Source: Aquincola tertiaricarbonis (GTDB lineage Bacteria; Pseudomonadota; Gammaproteobacteria; Burkholderiales; Burkholderiaceae_C). Taken from it: a stretch of 64,000 bases of DNA. The stretch lies in contig NZ_JZUE01000016.1 of assembly GCF_000969605.1 (NCBI RefSeq), positions 62,001-126,000 of the forward strand, given 5' to 3'. The notes beneath the pieces were generated by a model, which made no database searches, was not told the DNA's origin, and was given only the letters and a program-made list of their open reading frames with translations. Both the position numbers and the translations under genes were made by a program. This document shows, one piece after another, positions 18,358 to 27,804 of this stretch (positions are counted from its first letter, which is position 1; every line of letters begins with the position of its first letter).

Positions 18358-19874
18358 CGGCGCAGGCTGAACCCGCCCGCCTGGCCGCATTGCTGGACCG
18401 CATGGCCGACCTGGTGCTGGTGGCCGACGACAAGGGCCGCATCGTGCATGCCAGCGCGGCGCTGGCCGAGTTGCTGGGCCAGTCGCCCGGGCAGCTGCAG
18501 GGCCAGCCCGCCGGTGCCTTTGGCGTCGTCCTGCCCGATGCGGCCGAAGGCAGCGCTGAGACCGGCTGGCTGCGCATCGGCCGCGGCGCTGCGCCCCGCT
18601 GGCTGCAGCAACAGCGCGGCCGCTGGCTGCTGACGGACGGCGCGGTGCTGCACTGGTGGACGGCGCGCCCGGCACCGCAGGGTGCGGCCGCGCCGCCGCT
18701 GCCGGAGAGCGCGGCGCTGGACCGCCAGCGCGAGGCCCTCCGCCAGGCCGACAAGCTCGGCGCCATGGGCAGCCTGCTCGCCGGGGTCTCGCATGAGCTG
18801 AACAACCCGCTGGCCATCGTGATGAGCCGCGCCGGGCTGCTGGAAGACAAGTGCCGCGACCCGGCGCTGCTGCAGCACATCGTGCGGCTGCGCGAAGCGG
18901 CCGAGCGCTGCGGCCGCATCGTGCGCACCTTCCTCAACATGGCCCGGCGCCGGCCCGCAGCCCGGGCCCCGGTGGACCTCAACACGCTGGTGCAGGCGGC
19001 TGCCGAGCTGCTGGCGTACTCGATGCGCACCCATGGCATCCAGGTCACGCTGTCGCTGGCGCCGGGGCTGCCGCCGGTGTTGGCGGATGCCGACGAGCTG
19101 GGCCAGGTCATCCTGAACCTGCTGGTCAACGCACGCGACGCACTGGCCGACATGCCGCCGGGCAGCCGTCAAGTGCACGTGGAGACCGGCTTGGAAGCCC
19201 GGCGCGCCACCCGCGAGCCGCGCGTCGTGGCCCGGGTCATGGACAACGGGCCAGGCGTGCCGGCGGACCTGGCAGCGCGCATCTTCGAGCCTTGGTTCAC
19301 CACCAAGCCGCCCGGCAGCGGTACCGGCATGGGACTGTCCATGTCGCGCCAAGCCCTGCAGAGCCATGGCGGCGACCTGGTGCTGGAGGCAATGAAGCCG
19401 GCTCAGCCCGGCGCCTCCTTCCGGCTGAGCGTGCCGACGGCGCCCGTGCCGGCCTGCACCCCTGCACAGCCTGCGGGAGCCGAGCCTGGCGCACACCGCG
19501 GCGGCCGCGTGCTGGTGGTGGACGATGAGGAGGACGTCGCAGACCTGCTGCGCGACCTGCTGCAGGCGGTGGGCTTCAACGTCACGGTGGCCGGCTCGGT
19601 CAGCGATGCATTGGGCGAGATCCAGGCAGGGGCCTTCGATGCGGTGGTGTCCGATGTGCGGATGCCGGACATGGAGGGCACGGCACTGCTGCAGGCCCTG
19701 GCCAGCGTCGATGCTGCACTGGCCAGACGCACGCTGTTTGTCACCGGGGACACGTTGTCCCCGGCAACCAGTGCACTGTTGCAGGACAGCGGGTGCCTCT
19801 ACCTCGAAAAACCATTCGACAACGCGCGGCTACTCGAGGTCGTGCGGCAACTGGTGGACAGCAGCCGCCCCTAG
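18354..19874 (+). CDS. Soluble hybrid histidine kinase (PAS, HisKA, HATPase, receiver)
   Basis: A 506-residue cytoplasmic hybrid kinase with no membrane segment. A PAS-like domain (LLDRMADLVLVADDKGRIVH) is followed by HisKA with AGVSHELNNPL (His147), HATPase_c (NLLVNARDAL, DNGPGVP, GTGMGLSMS) and a receiver with Asp434 (AVVSDVRMPD). The H-box, N-box and the receiver phrase VTGDTLS closely match the membrane kinase at 14.7-17.6 kb, so the two probably arose by duplication, with loss or gain of the sensor. The start overlaps the response-regulator stop (ATGA). Confidence 0.9.
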   Translation: MTAQAEPARLAALLDRMADLVLVADDKGRIVHASAALAELLGQSPGQLQGQPAGAFGVVLPDAAEGSAETGWLRIGRGAAPRWLQQQRGRWLLTDGAVLHWWTARPAPQGAAAPPLPESAALDRQREALRQADKLGAMGSLLAGVSHELNNPLAIVMSRAGLLEDKCRDPALLQHIVRLREAAERCGRIVRTFLNMARRRPAARAPVDLNTLVQAAAELLAYSMRTHGIQVTLSLAPGLPPVLADADELGQVILNLLVNARDALADMPPGSRQVHVETGLEARRATREPRVVARVMDNGPGVPADLAARIFEPWFTTKPPGSGTGMGLSMSRQALQSHGGDLVLEAMKPAQPGASFRLSVPTAPVPACTPAQPAGAEPGAHRGGRVLVVDDEEDVADLLRDLLQAVGFNVTVAGSVSDALGEIQAGAFDAVVSDVRMPDMEGTALLQALASVDAALARRTLFVTGDTLSPATSALLQDSGCLYLEKPFDNARLLEVVRQLVDSSRP

Positions 19875-19894
19875 CGTGATCGTTGGGGTTCGAC

Positions 19895-21949
19895 TCAACG
19901 AGCGGCGGGCCGGACGGCGACGCGAGCGGGCGCCGCCGCCTCGAACGTCCAGTGGATCACGCTACCGGCCGGGGCGCCGTTGTCGTGAACCCCGGAGAAG
20001 GACCTCGTGGAAGCGATCTGCACCCCTTCAGACAAGAAGTAGTCGCCACCGATGTTCACGGTCTTCTTCAGCGGACCGCCGAAGTCGCAGCGCCCTTCCA
20101 CTTCAACCTCCTTGCCCTTGGTAAAGGCCATGCCGACAACGACCATGGGTTGGCTGTCGAGATGGATGCGCAAGTAGGTGTTGGATTCGTTCGGCGGGAT
20201 GGGAACCACCTCGCTGTAGTCGAACTGGCAATTGCCGGCCCGGTACGAGCGCTGGACCGACATGGTTCCCTCCTGCACCACGTAGTCGCGATACGGTGCC
20301 TGCGCATCCTGTCCCGGCTTGAGCACCCAGGTGGCCGTGGTGGTCCGGACAGCGCCACCGGTGCCCTTGTCGACGTTTGTGCTGTTCATGACGAAGGAGG
20401 CCGGCAGTGCTTGCGCCTGCACGATCGACGGTTTCGCTTGGCGGCGGCTGTTGCCGCCCTCGGGCAGGTCGACCGAGAAGGTCAGGTCCAGCGGCTCCCC
20501 GCCCTGCGCGGCAAAGCCGAGCGGGACCTCGCCGGTGAAGCGGAAGCTGAAGTCGGCCAGCTGTTCCACGCCACTCCACGGCAGCGTCACCAGCTTTTTT
20601 CCGTCGTTGAACACCGACACCGCGTAGTGCGCGATCTTCTCCGGGACGATGCCATCCACCGTCAGGTCCAGCAGCAACACGTCGGCTTCGCCGTCGCCCA
20701 CCAGGGTGCTCGGCTGCACGGTGCTGCCGTCCTTGACTTCCTGGCCGGTGACGCCGTCGTGGGCACGCACCAGGTCCCGGATGCGGATGTCGCGCCCGTT
20801 GGTCGTCAGTTCAACCCCTTCTTTGTAGCGGGCCGCGGCACCCAGTTCACGGTACGCGTCCTGCAGGGACAGTCCCTGCTGCAGCCAACCGAACATCAGG
20901 TCGGCAATGTAGTGCGCATGAGCGTTGGACACGACGCCGCTCCAGCCCACGAAGACGCTGTCCGCTCCTTGTAGTGCCCGCCGTATGCCGCTGTTGTGTG
21001 AGGCACCCAGCAAACACGCATCAAAGTACACCAGCTTCTTTGACAGTCCCGAGCGGTACGCTGCCCGGAAAAAGTCGTCGACCAACCAGATCACGGCTTT
21101 GTCGTCGTGAATGAGGACTTCGACCCCCTTGAGCAAGAACTTGGGCAGTTGCTCCTTGGCCAAGTCCAGTGTCTCCGCAGAAAGCCCTGCCTTGCAGGGC
21201 ATGAGCGGAGCACCGGTCACCGCGTCGTGGCAGATTTCAGTGCCGTGGGTGACTGCATAGATCACGTCGTAGTGGTCGAACTCGGCGAAATCAAGTGCCG
21301 TTGCATGCCGGCCGCCGCGCGTGTCGTTGATGCGCGCCGTCACCTCGTAGCCCTCGGTCTCCCTCAACAGATCAAGCACCGCGTCCGCGCCGGTCCCGAT
21401 ACCCTGCCAGCGGTAGGGTGCGAGCACCACAGCGCTTTTGACCGGACTGTCGGGATTCACCACCCCGAGCGTCGCCTGCCTTGTTTCTAGCGCCCTGGTT
21501 TTTCCCCGAGCACTTTCTGCCGCCTTGGTTCGGGCGGGTGGGGTGCCGTCAACCGCTGCTGTCATCAAGGAACTGGCCGACACGATCCAGACAGGCCGCC
21601 CCTCGGGCAGTCGAAAGCGCAGGGTGTTGTTGTCATGCTGTATGACGACACCGGGCGCCTCGTTTTGCAGCGCCCTGGCGACCTCCGCCATGCGCACCCC
21701 GGTGCGTACTTGGGCGTCATACTTGTGGCCCAGTTCTAGACTTCTGGCGATCACGCTGGGTGATACGTCGCCCCAAGTGCAAGCGTAGACCTGCACTTCA
21801 CACTCGATCCCCTCCGTCGAGATCTCGACGGGATCCGAGCCCCCGCCACATGCGGACAGGGTCAAGGCGGATGCAAGTCCAACGATCCAGGAGGCGGTGC
21901 GTCGCGGGAACGACGTGCACTGGCGCCGCCAGCGGGAATACAGCGTCAT
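19895..21949 (-). CDS. Caspase-fold (clan CD, C14/CHAT-like) lipoprotein
   Basis: A 684-residue exported protein. The signal peptide ends in LTLSAC (lipobox Cys34) followed by GGGSDP. In the middle, VIYAVTHGTE places a histidine at 235 and LVYFDACLLGAS a cysteine at 312; this His-Gly and Asp-Ala-Cys pattern is the catalytic dyad of caspase-like clan CD peptidases. The C-terminal 300 residues look like beta-rich repeats with no name I can give. AAGGAA precedes the ATG at 21949. It is convergent with the kinase operon, separated by 20 bp. Being a lipoprotein, it would act in the periplasm or at the surface, unlike most bacterial metacaspases. Its substrate is unknown. Confidence 0.72.
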   Translation of the reverse strand: MTLYSRWRRQCTSFPRRTASWIVGLASALTLSACGGGSDPVEISTEGIECEVQVYACTWGDVSPSVIARSLELGHKYDAQVRTGVRMAEVARALQNEAPGVVIQHDNNTLRFRLPEGRPVWIVSASSLMTAAVDGTPPARTKAAESARGKTRALETRQATLGVVNPDSPVKSAVVLAPYRWQGIGTGADAVLDLLRETEGYEVTARINDTRGGRHATALDFAEFDHYDVIYAVTHGTEICHDAVTGAPLMPCKAGLSAETLDLAKEQLPKFLLKGVEVLIHDDKAVIWLVDDFFRAAYRSGLSKKLVYFDACLLGASHNSGIRRALQGADSVFVGWSGVVSNAHAHYIADLMFGWLQQGLSLQDAYRELGAAARYKEGVELTTNGRDIRIRDLVRAHDGVTGQEVKDGSTVQPSTLVGDGEADVLLLDLTVDGIVPEKIAHYAVSVFNDGKKLVTLPWSGVEQLADFSFRFTGEVPLGFAAQGGEPLDLTFSVDLPEGGNSRRQAKPSIVQAQALPASFVMNSTNVDKGTGGAVRTTTATWVLKPGQDAQAPYRDYVVQEGTMSVQRSYRAGNCQFDYSEVVPIPPNESNTYLRIHLDSQPMVVVGMAFTKGKEVEVEGRCDFGGPLKKTVNIGGDYFLSEGVQIASTRSFSGVHDNGAPAGSVIHWTFEAAAPARVAVRPAAR

Positions 21950-22118
21950 CGGATTTCCTTCTTTCGAACATGGAGGGACGGTCGCCGAACGGCGGCGTCG
22001 AACAGCCAGTGTTCAAAAGGCAGGTCACCCGGCTTCTGCAGAGTGGGCGCGCGGCTGTTTCATTTGTCACCGCTGCATTGCAGGCCACGGATGATGCGAG
22101 TTGGAGCGGGAGCCGGTC

Positions 22119-22415
22119 TCAAGTCAGATCCACCCCCGTGATCGGCAGGTGGTGCAGCCGATGACTTGTCGCATCGAACACGGCGTTGGCCACCGCGCCG
22201 CAACGCCGACCCTCACCACCTTGCCGAGGCCTCCGACGCTCTGCGGGTCGAGGGGGGGTCCAGCTCGTCGATGAAGTCGACGTCGATGCGGCCGATGTCG
22301 CCGGCGACCGGACCACGTCCCTGCCAGGTGGCCTTCATGAAGCCGGCATGCCGCGGGACGATTTGGCTGACGCCCGCAGGGCCCCGCGATGTTCCAGACC
22401 ACCTGGCCTGCAACG
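22119..22415 (-). pseudogene. Remnant of xanthine-dehydrogenase-family molybdopterin subunit
   Basis: Three reading frames on the minus strand give consecutive pieces of the C-terminus of a molybdopterin-binding dehydrogenase: GRIDVDFIDELDP, then PQSVGGLGKV, then AVANAVFDATSHRLHHLPIT before the stop at 22119. The order and spacing match the family (e.g. an ID-x-FIDE-x-DP segment, a GLGE-type glycine motif, ANAVFDATG). At least two frameshifts separate them and the bulk of the gene is gone. It is clearly dead. Confidence 0.7.
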
Positions 22416-22454
22416 GGACATGGTGTGGCGAGACGGACGGGCCACGCAAAAGCC

Positions 22455-23005
22455 AATGCGCGCGAGCACATCCGGGAAGCCGCGAGAAAAGGCGGCTCAG
22501 TCGCGCGGCGGCGCCGGCCTGAACGTTCGCGAAGTGGCGGATGCCGTGGGCATCAAGCCCGCGAGCCGCTACCACCACTTTGCCCACCAAGCCCACCGTG
22601 GCGCGGCGGTGGCGAAGCGGTACGGGGAGGAAACTGCCAAGGCACTCGCTGCAAGGCGGGGCGAGGCAGTAGACCGCGCGGAAGCCCTCCGCGACGCCCC
22701 AACCACGTTTGGATGTTGTTGCAAGATGGCGACCGCCTCTGCCTGGGGAGATCCATGTGGCGGAGTAAGACAACGTGCCTGACAACGTGAAGGCCACGGT
22801 GAAGGCGTTCGCGGGCGTCAACACCACCTGGTTGACAAGAGTGCTGGTGGCCACCGGACTCACCCACGTTGCGAGCGCCGAACGTGCACGGGCGGTCCAC
22901 GCGGCAGTCGCTGGGGCACAGCGCATGGCGCTGGGACGGTCGGACAGCGCGCGCTGCGATTCGCTGATCGAGGCGCATCGCAAAACCGGCCTGCTCGCGG
23001 TGTAG
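22455..23005 (+). pseudogene. Remnant of a TetR-family regulator
   Basis: Pieces of a TetR regulator appear in three frames: a helix-1-like AREHIREAARK, then the recognition-helix region NVREVADAVGIKPASRYHHF through AAVAKRYGEETAKALAA, then a C-terminal ligand-domain segment from 22775 (FAGVNTTWLTRVLVATGL, AVAGAQRMAL). Frameshifts interrupt it at least twice, including near 22500 and 22770. It lies next to the dead molybdopterin subunit, and the two may have been one regulated unit. Confidence 0.72.
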
Positions 23006-23498
23006 AACCAAGAGGAGTCGTCCGACAGGCAGGCAGCCAAAACTACACCGTCAGCAGAACGGGTGCAAGGTGTCGACGCGCCTGCATTGCATTCTGGTCC
23101 TGCGCCAACCGGCGGTCGTGCTCCGGGAACGACCTCCAGATCGGACACTGCAAGTCGGGCTCGCGCATGACGCAGAGGCCAACCAGACGGAGCCGAGGTG
23201 GGAGGACCGCTCGTGGCCCGTAGCCCTCCGTCAGGTTCCGCTTGGCGGACATCAACGCAAGGGCGGTCACATACTGCCCGTCCTCCAGTGCGGGACGAAG
23301 AAGCGAGTTGACGGGAACGACGTGGCCAAGCCAAGTTGAGGTGGGGGACGCGGCGGCCAACGTCTTCGTTCCGCGTCGCGGCCGGGCTTCCCGCAATGAG
23401 CACGGGTCGCGCAACCTGGAGATCGTGCGAGCCGTTGGCCTTTCGGCGACGGGTCACGCCGCCGTACGGGTGAGTGAACCTAGAGCAGGCGGCGCCCA
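23006..23498. other. Gap with no recognised gene
   Basis: About 490 bp after the TetR remnant. A 123-codon frame on the minus strand (23043-23414) contains phrases such as LRLVGLCVMREPD but has no ribosome site and I do not recognise it. It may be another remnant, like its neighbours. Confidence 0.3.
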
Positions 23499-24461
23499 TC
23501 ACTTGGCGTCGACGCGGGCGAACGGGCTCGGCGAATCGCGCAGCGCGGCGCACGCATCGGACCAGGCCGGGTCTGCCGCGTTGAGCGCGGTGCGCAGGTA
23601 GGCCCACGCCAGCTGCGCCACCGCCTCGACGCGCGATGGGTTTTCGTCGGTGGTCTCCGCGGCGTCGTAGCCCGAGATCCCGCCGAGGATGTGCTCGCCC
23701 CCGAACACGGTGAGCAGGTCCTTGGGGCCGGGGCTCAACGTGTACGCGCCGGCCCGATATTCCGCCTGGTCGGAGAACATCGGATTGACGTCCCGATCGC
23801 CGACGACCACCAGCGCGGGCGCGGTCATCGCGGAAAAGTCGAGCGTGCGCAGGATCGGATAACGATCCCGCGCGGCCCCTGTCAGGTACGACGGGTTGCC
23901 CGGCCCGGCAATGATGACGCCGGCGGCGATCCGCGCGTCGCGCAAATCGACCACCGTGCCATCGGCGTCGGTGACGCGCTGGCCGAGCAGCATGCCCGCC
24001 GTCAGGCCGCCGAGCGAGTGCCCCGCCACGGCCACCCGGCCCCGGTCCACACGTCCGCGCAGCCCTGGCACCGCCGCCTCGATCGTGTCGAGCGTGTCGA
24101 GGACACGCGTCATGTCTTCGGCGCGAGAGCGCCAGAACAGCGCGCCTTCGGGCCCGTGCGGGTCGACCACACCGCGCAGGGTGGCCGACGACAGGTGCGT
24201 CGGCTGGAGGACGACGAAGCCGCGCGCGGCCCAGTAGTTGGCGAGCGGCGCGTACCCGCTGAGCGACGACAAGTGGTTGGACGCGCCGTGCCCGTGAGAC
24301 AGCAGCACGATCGGGAGATCGCGGCCGACCACCGGTACGGACACGCGCAGCTGCAGCGCGACGGTGCGCCCTGGCGCGGGCAGCACGATGGGACTGACCG
24401 ACAGGACGGGCACCGGTGCACCGGACGGGATGGGGCCGACGGACGAGATGGAGGTGAACAT
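23499..24461 (-). CDS. Alpha/beta hydrolase (dienelactone-hydrolase/PAF-acetylhydrolase-like)
   Basis: A 320-residue alpha/beta hydrolase. The oxyanion loop LLSHGHGA, nucleophile elbow VAGHSLGG (Ser), an acid residue in VVVGDRDVNP and the late His in FGGEHILGG give a complete triad. The domain layout is that of PAF-acetylhydrolase II/dienelactone-hydrolase-type esterases. There is no signal peptide, so it is cytoplasmic. The ATG at 24461 has AAGGAA 7 nt upstream; the open frame continues to 24527 without support. It is divergent from an AraC regulator 128 bp away that probably controls it. Substrate unknown. Confidence 0.85.
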   Translation of the reverse strand: MFTSISSVGPIPSGAPVPVLSVSPIVLPAPGRTVALQLRVSVPVVGRDLPIVLLSHGHGASNHLSSLSGYAPLANYWAARGFVVLQPTHLSSATLRGVVDPHGPEGALFWRSRAEDMTRVLDTLDTIEAAVPGLRGRVDRGRVAVAGHSLGGLTAGMLLGQRVTDADGTVVDLRDARIAAGVIIAGPGNPSYLTGAARDRYPILRTLDFSAMTAPALVVVGDRDVNPMFSDQAEYRAGAYTLSPGPKDLLTVFGGEHILGGISGYDAAETTDENPSRVEAVAQLAWAYLRTALNAADPAWSDACAALRDSPSPFARVDAK

Positions 24462-24589
24462 GAGACGGTTCCTTGGCGACTTCGATGGGAGGCGGCACCG
24501 CCGAGCGACGGTGCAGTTCCAAACCATACGGTCCGCCAGCCGGACTGACTACAATGCAAAGTCCATGTTATGTGTTCCACAGTCCAGGT

Positions 24590-25507
24590 ATGGTCGATCC
24601 GCTTGCGGAGGTCGTCACGCTGCTGCGCCCGAGCGCTCCCTTCGCCAAGGTCGCCACGGCCGCTGGACAGTGGATGGCGCGTCGCGCGGAGGCGGGACGC
24701 CCGTTTTTCTGCGCGATCGTCGACGGCACCGCCTGGCTGACGCTCCAGGGGCAGGAGCCGCTGCTGCTCGAGCAAGGTGACTTCGTGCTCGTTCCAGCCG
24801 CATTCGACTTCACGGTGTCGAGCCTCGAGCCACCGGCGGCGGGCGAAGAGACGGCATACGTCTTCCGCGCCGACGGCGAAATCCGCCACGGCGACCCGGA
24901 CGCCTCGCCCGACGTGCGCATGCTCGTCGGCTACTGCCTGTTCGCGTCGCCGGATGCCGGGTTGCTCGTGTCGCTGCTGCCGCAGCTCGTCCACGTGCGC
25001 GGCGAGCCAACGCTCAGCACCCTCGTATCGCTGGTCCACGCGGAGTTCCGCGCCCGGCGCCCGGCACGCGAGGTGGTGCTCGCCCGCCTGATGGACGTGC
25101 TCTTGATCGAAGCACTTCGCTCGGCGCCGGGACACGCGGCCTCGCCCGGCCTTGTGCGCGGACTGGCCGACCACCGGCTGGCCGTGGCGATCCGGCGGAT
25201 GCACGAGCAGCCGCACGCACCGTGGACCGTTGCGGAGCTCGCCAGGGAGGCCGCGATGTCCCGCTCTGCGTTCTTCGCCCGGTTCAGCCGACTGGTGGGT
25301 GTGACGCCCATGGACTACCTGCTCGGCTGGCGCATCGCGCTGGCCAAGCGCCTGCTCCTGCGCGACGGCGCGACGGTCGCCGACGTCGCAGCGCGCGTCG
25401 GGTACGGCTCGGCCAGCGCGTTCAGCGTCGCATTCACCCGCCATGTCGGCCTGCCCCCCGGGCACTTCGGGCGTCGCGATCGCGCGAACGCCCCGACGGT
25501 GCCGTGA
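24590..25507 (+). CDS. AraC-family regulator with N-terminal cupin domain
   Basis: A 305-residue regulator. Residues 1-175 form the AraC-type cupin domain (FFCAIVDGTAWLTLQG, LEQGDFVLVPAA); the C-terminal 100 residues have two helix-turn-helices (WTVAELAREAAMSRSAFFARF and VADVAARVGYGSASAFSVAF). I chose 24590 because relatives begin MDPL-like at this point; an in-frame ATG at 24554 is possible. It is divergent from the esterase, the usual arrangement for these regulators and their target hydrolase or reductase. Confidence 0.88.
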   Translation: MVDPLAEVVTLLRPSAPFAKVATAAGQWMARRAEAGRPFFCAIVDGTAWLTLQGQEPLLLEQGDFVLVPAAFDFTVSSLEPPAAGEETAYVFRADGEIRHGDPDASPDVRMLVGYCLFASPDAGLLVSLLPQLVHVRGEPTLSTLVSLVHAEFRARRPAREVVLARLMDVLLIEALRSAPGHAASPGLVRGLADHRLAVAIRRMHEQPHAPWTVAELAREAAMSRSAFFARFSRLVGVTPMDYLLGWRIALAKRLLLRDGATVADVAARVGYGSASAFSVAFTRHVGLPPGHFGRRDRANAPTVP

Positions 25508-26020
25508 GCGGTCTTCTCGACGTCGGACAGACGGCCGAGAACGGCTTCGTGATGGTCGACAGCCGCGCCGCGCCGCGCGGCGCCGACCGGGTCGACCGCT
25601 GTTGAGCGGTCCGTTCGCCACGTCACGCGGGGAACACCAGCGCGATGCGTCGGTCGTCACATGCGGGAGATCCACGGACTGCGAACCCCATGGACCTCGC
25701 CCGGCCCCCGCACCCTCGGTACATCACCGCTGTCCTGCCCGGCCTCGACGACGAATCCGGTTGTCCGCAAAGCAGACGGTCAGCGCGCCGTCGACCCCCA
25801 CAGCGGACGCTGGCCAGGCCCGTCCACGCACCGTGAACCGGACCGTCGACTTGGCCGGCAGGCGCTGCTCGCCGATTCCCAACCGTCCAGCTCAATGACA
25901 CCGGCGACCACGACATGACCGCCCTGATCGCCTCCCTGCCGAAGGCGCTGGCACGGCGGTGCGGACGCGCGCGGGATACTGGAAACGTCGCCCTCGACGG
26001 CGCTCACATCTTGCGCCGTC
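25508..26020. other. Intergenic gap with dispersed repeat
   Basis: Just over 500 bp between the AraC gene and a convergent SDR. It holds a degenerate copy of the dispersed palindrome and its flank (25763-25869). No gene is supported. Confidence 0.4.
25763..25869. repeat. Dispersed palindrome with flank, copy E
   Basis: GTCCGC-AAA-GCAGAC, followed by GGTCAGCGCGCCGT and further on CCGTCGACTTGGCCGGCAGG. Both the core and this downstream block recur, diverged, at 57764-57860 (there GGTCAACGCACCGT and CGGTCGACGTGACCGGCAGG), in the same order. Confidence 0.55.
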
Positions 26021-26767
26021 TCAGCGCATGCCGCCGGACGCCAGGATGAGCTCACCGGTGACCCATCCCGCATCGTCCGAGGCCAGAAACGAGACGATGG
26101 GTGCAACGTCCTGCACCTGGCCAATGCGTCCGAGCGGAGTGTGGGCCTCGTTCCAAGTTTGAAAATCAGAGCCCACGGCCCCGGCGGAGTGCGTGCCTTC
26201 CGTTTCGGTCAGGCCAGGGCTCACAGCGTTGACGCGAATGCCCCTCGGCCCGAGTTCGCGCGCCAACACGCCCGTGATGGCGTCGATCGCCCCTTTCGTG
26301 CCGGTGTAGATGGCACTCTCCGCAGGATGGACACGCGTGACATTCGAGCTGATGTTGATGATGCTGCTGCCCTTGCCGAGATGAGGAACAGCAGCGCTGG
26401 TCACCAGCAGCGGACCCAAGACATTGATCTCAAATTGTTGGCGATACGACGCCTCGTTGGCCTCCTCGATCTTGCTGAATCGGTAGATGCCGGCGTTGTT
26501 GACCACGATGTCCAAGCGACCGAAATGCTGGATCGCGGCTTGAACCAGTGATTCAACTTGTGCCCGGTTGGTCACGTCCGCCGCCACCGCCATGGCACGC
26601 CCGCCAGCGGCAGCGATGTCGGCGACCACTGCGTCGGCCTCGCGCTGGCTGCTTGCATAGTTGACGACCACTTGCGCGCCTTCAGCCGCGAGTCGACGCG
26701 CGATGCCCGCACCGATGCCCTTGGATGCGCCCGTGACGATCGCAACCTTGTCTTTCAATCTGCCCAT
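26021..26767 (-). CDS. SDR-family oxidoreductase (3-oxoacyl-ACP-reductase-like)
   Basis: A 248-residue classical short-chain dehydrogenase. Cofactor motif VTGASKGIGAGIA, NNAGIY, catalytic Ser in NISSNV and YTGTKGAIDA with the Tyr-x3-Lys pair are present, as is the family C-terminus (VSFLASDDAGWVTG). It probably reduces a small ketone or alcohol with NAD(P)H. GAGGAA precedes the ATG at 26767. The LysR gene upstream on the same strand is 153 bp away. Substrate unknown. Confidence 0.88.
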   Translation of the reverse strand: MGRLKDKVAIVTGASKGIGAGIARRLAAEGAQVVVNYASSQREADAVVADIAAAGGRAMAVAADVTNRAQVESLVQAAIQHFGRLDIVVNNAGIYRFSKIEEANEASYRQQFEINVLGPLLVTSAAVPHLGKGSSIINISSNVTRVHPAESAIYTGTKGAIDAITGVLARELGPRGIRVNAVSPGLTETEGTHSAGAVGSDFQTWNEAHTPLGRIGQVQDVAPIVSFLASDDAGWVTGELILASGGMR

Positions 26768-26920
26768 GTGCAAGTTCCTCAAAGAAGCTGCTCCGCGACG
26801 GCTCAGCAAGCCTCGGATGATGACGGCGCACCAGGGCCGGGTGCACTGCCACTTCTGCACTGCGCCCGAACACTCTTGAACGGACGCTGGATGGCGACGG
26901 CCGGCGCCTGAGCCGCGGAC

Positions 26921-27781
26921 CTACGCTTGCAGGGCCTCGACGTGCTCGTTCACGATGGCGATGAAAGCACGCAAGCGATTTAGCCTCCGCAGGTCCCGGT
27001 GATAGCCCATCCAGATGTCCCGGCTGGGTGGCTCGTCCGTCAACTGCAGCCGCCGCAGCCCGTGCACCTGGTTGCCGACCACCCGTGGCAACACGGCGAT
27101 CCCGATGCCGCGCAGGCACATGCGCGCCTGCACGTTGCGGTTGTTGGTCGACAGCAGCGGCCGGGCGTTCGGAAAGCTCGCTTTCAACCATGCAATGTCG
27201 GGAAACACGCCGGTCGAGGTGTCGTGCATGATGAGCCTGAACCCGGCGCCATCGCCCAACACCGGGTCGGGTGATCCCTCAGCGACGTAGACCCCATACG
27301 GCAGGCGGACCAGCCGACGCTGCACCACGTCGGGACCTTCAAAAGGCACGATCCGGAAGGCCACGTCGGCCTCCCGCTGCGCCAGATTGAACAGGCGGGT
27401 CCCCGTCAGTACCTCGACGTCGACATGCGGATACGACCGTGTGTAATCCGCAATGATGGTTGGCAACACATAAGCACCGAACCAGTCGGCGGACGATATC
27501 CGCAGCCGGCCCTGGAGCGTTTCCTGCCGGCCATCCAGGCGCCGAGCCATCGCCAGGGCGCCTTCTTCCATCTGCTCGGCGAGCGCGATGATCCCGGCGC
27601 CCTCGTCGGTCGGCACCAAGCCGTCTGCGGTGCGCTGGAACAGTGTGTGGCCGACCGCCTGCTCCAGCGCACGCAGGCGGCGTCCGATGGTCGGGTGACT
27701 CAGCTGCAGCAAGCGGGCGGCACCGCCCAGGGTGCCCGACCGCGCGACGGCCAGGAAGATGCGGACATCGCTCCACTCCAC
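26921..27781 (-). CDS. LysR-family transcriptional regulator
   Basis: A 286-residue LTTR with winged helix (DVRIFLAVARSGTLGGAARL, HPTIGRRLRALEQ) and periplasmic-binding-like effector domain (GRLRISSADWFGAYVLPTI). The start is GTG at 27781; it gives the family-typical WSDVRIFL N-terminus. It is divergent from an SDR/MFS pair across 106 bp that contains a symmetrical operator-like element, and its own strand leads into another SDR. It probably governs both sides. Confidence 0.88.
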   Translation of the reverse strand: MEWSDVRIFLAVARSGTLGGAARLLQLSHPTIGRRLRALEQAVGHTLFQRTADGLVPTDEGAGIIALAEQMEEGALAMARRLDGRQETLQGRLRISSADWFGAYVLPTIIADYTRSYPHVDVEVLTGTRLFNLAQREADVAFRIVPFEGPDVVQRRLVRLPYGVYVAEGSPDPVLGDGAGFRLIMHDTSTGVFPDIAWLKASFPNARPLLSTNNRNVQARMCLRGIGIAVLPRVVGNQVHGLRRLQLTDEPPSRDIWMGYHRDLRRLNRLRAFIAIVNEHVEALQA

Positions 27782-27804
27782 ACGACGGCCCTTTCATAAG
27801 TGAA

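Noticed and set aside
23043-23414. 123-codon minus-strand frame
   Set aside because: No ribosome site and no family I recognise; possibly another remnant, so not called as a gene.
22213-24522. 769-codon minus-strand frame spanning pseudogenes and the esterase
   Set aside because: It passes in the wrong frame through the esterase gene; only a short part matches the dead molybdopterin subunit.
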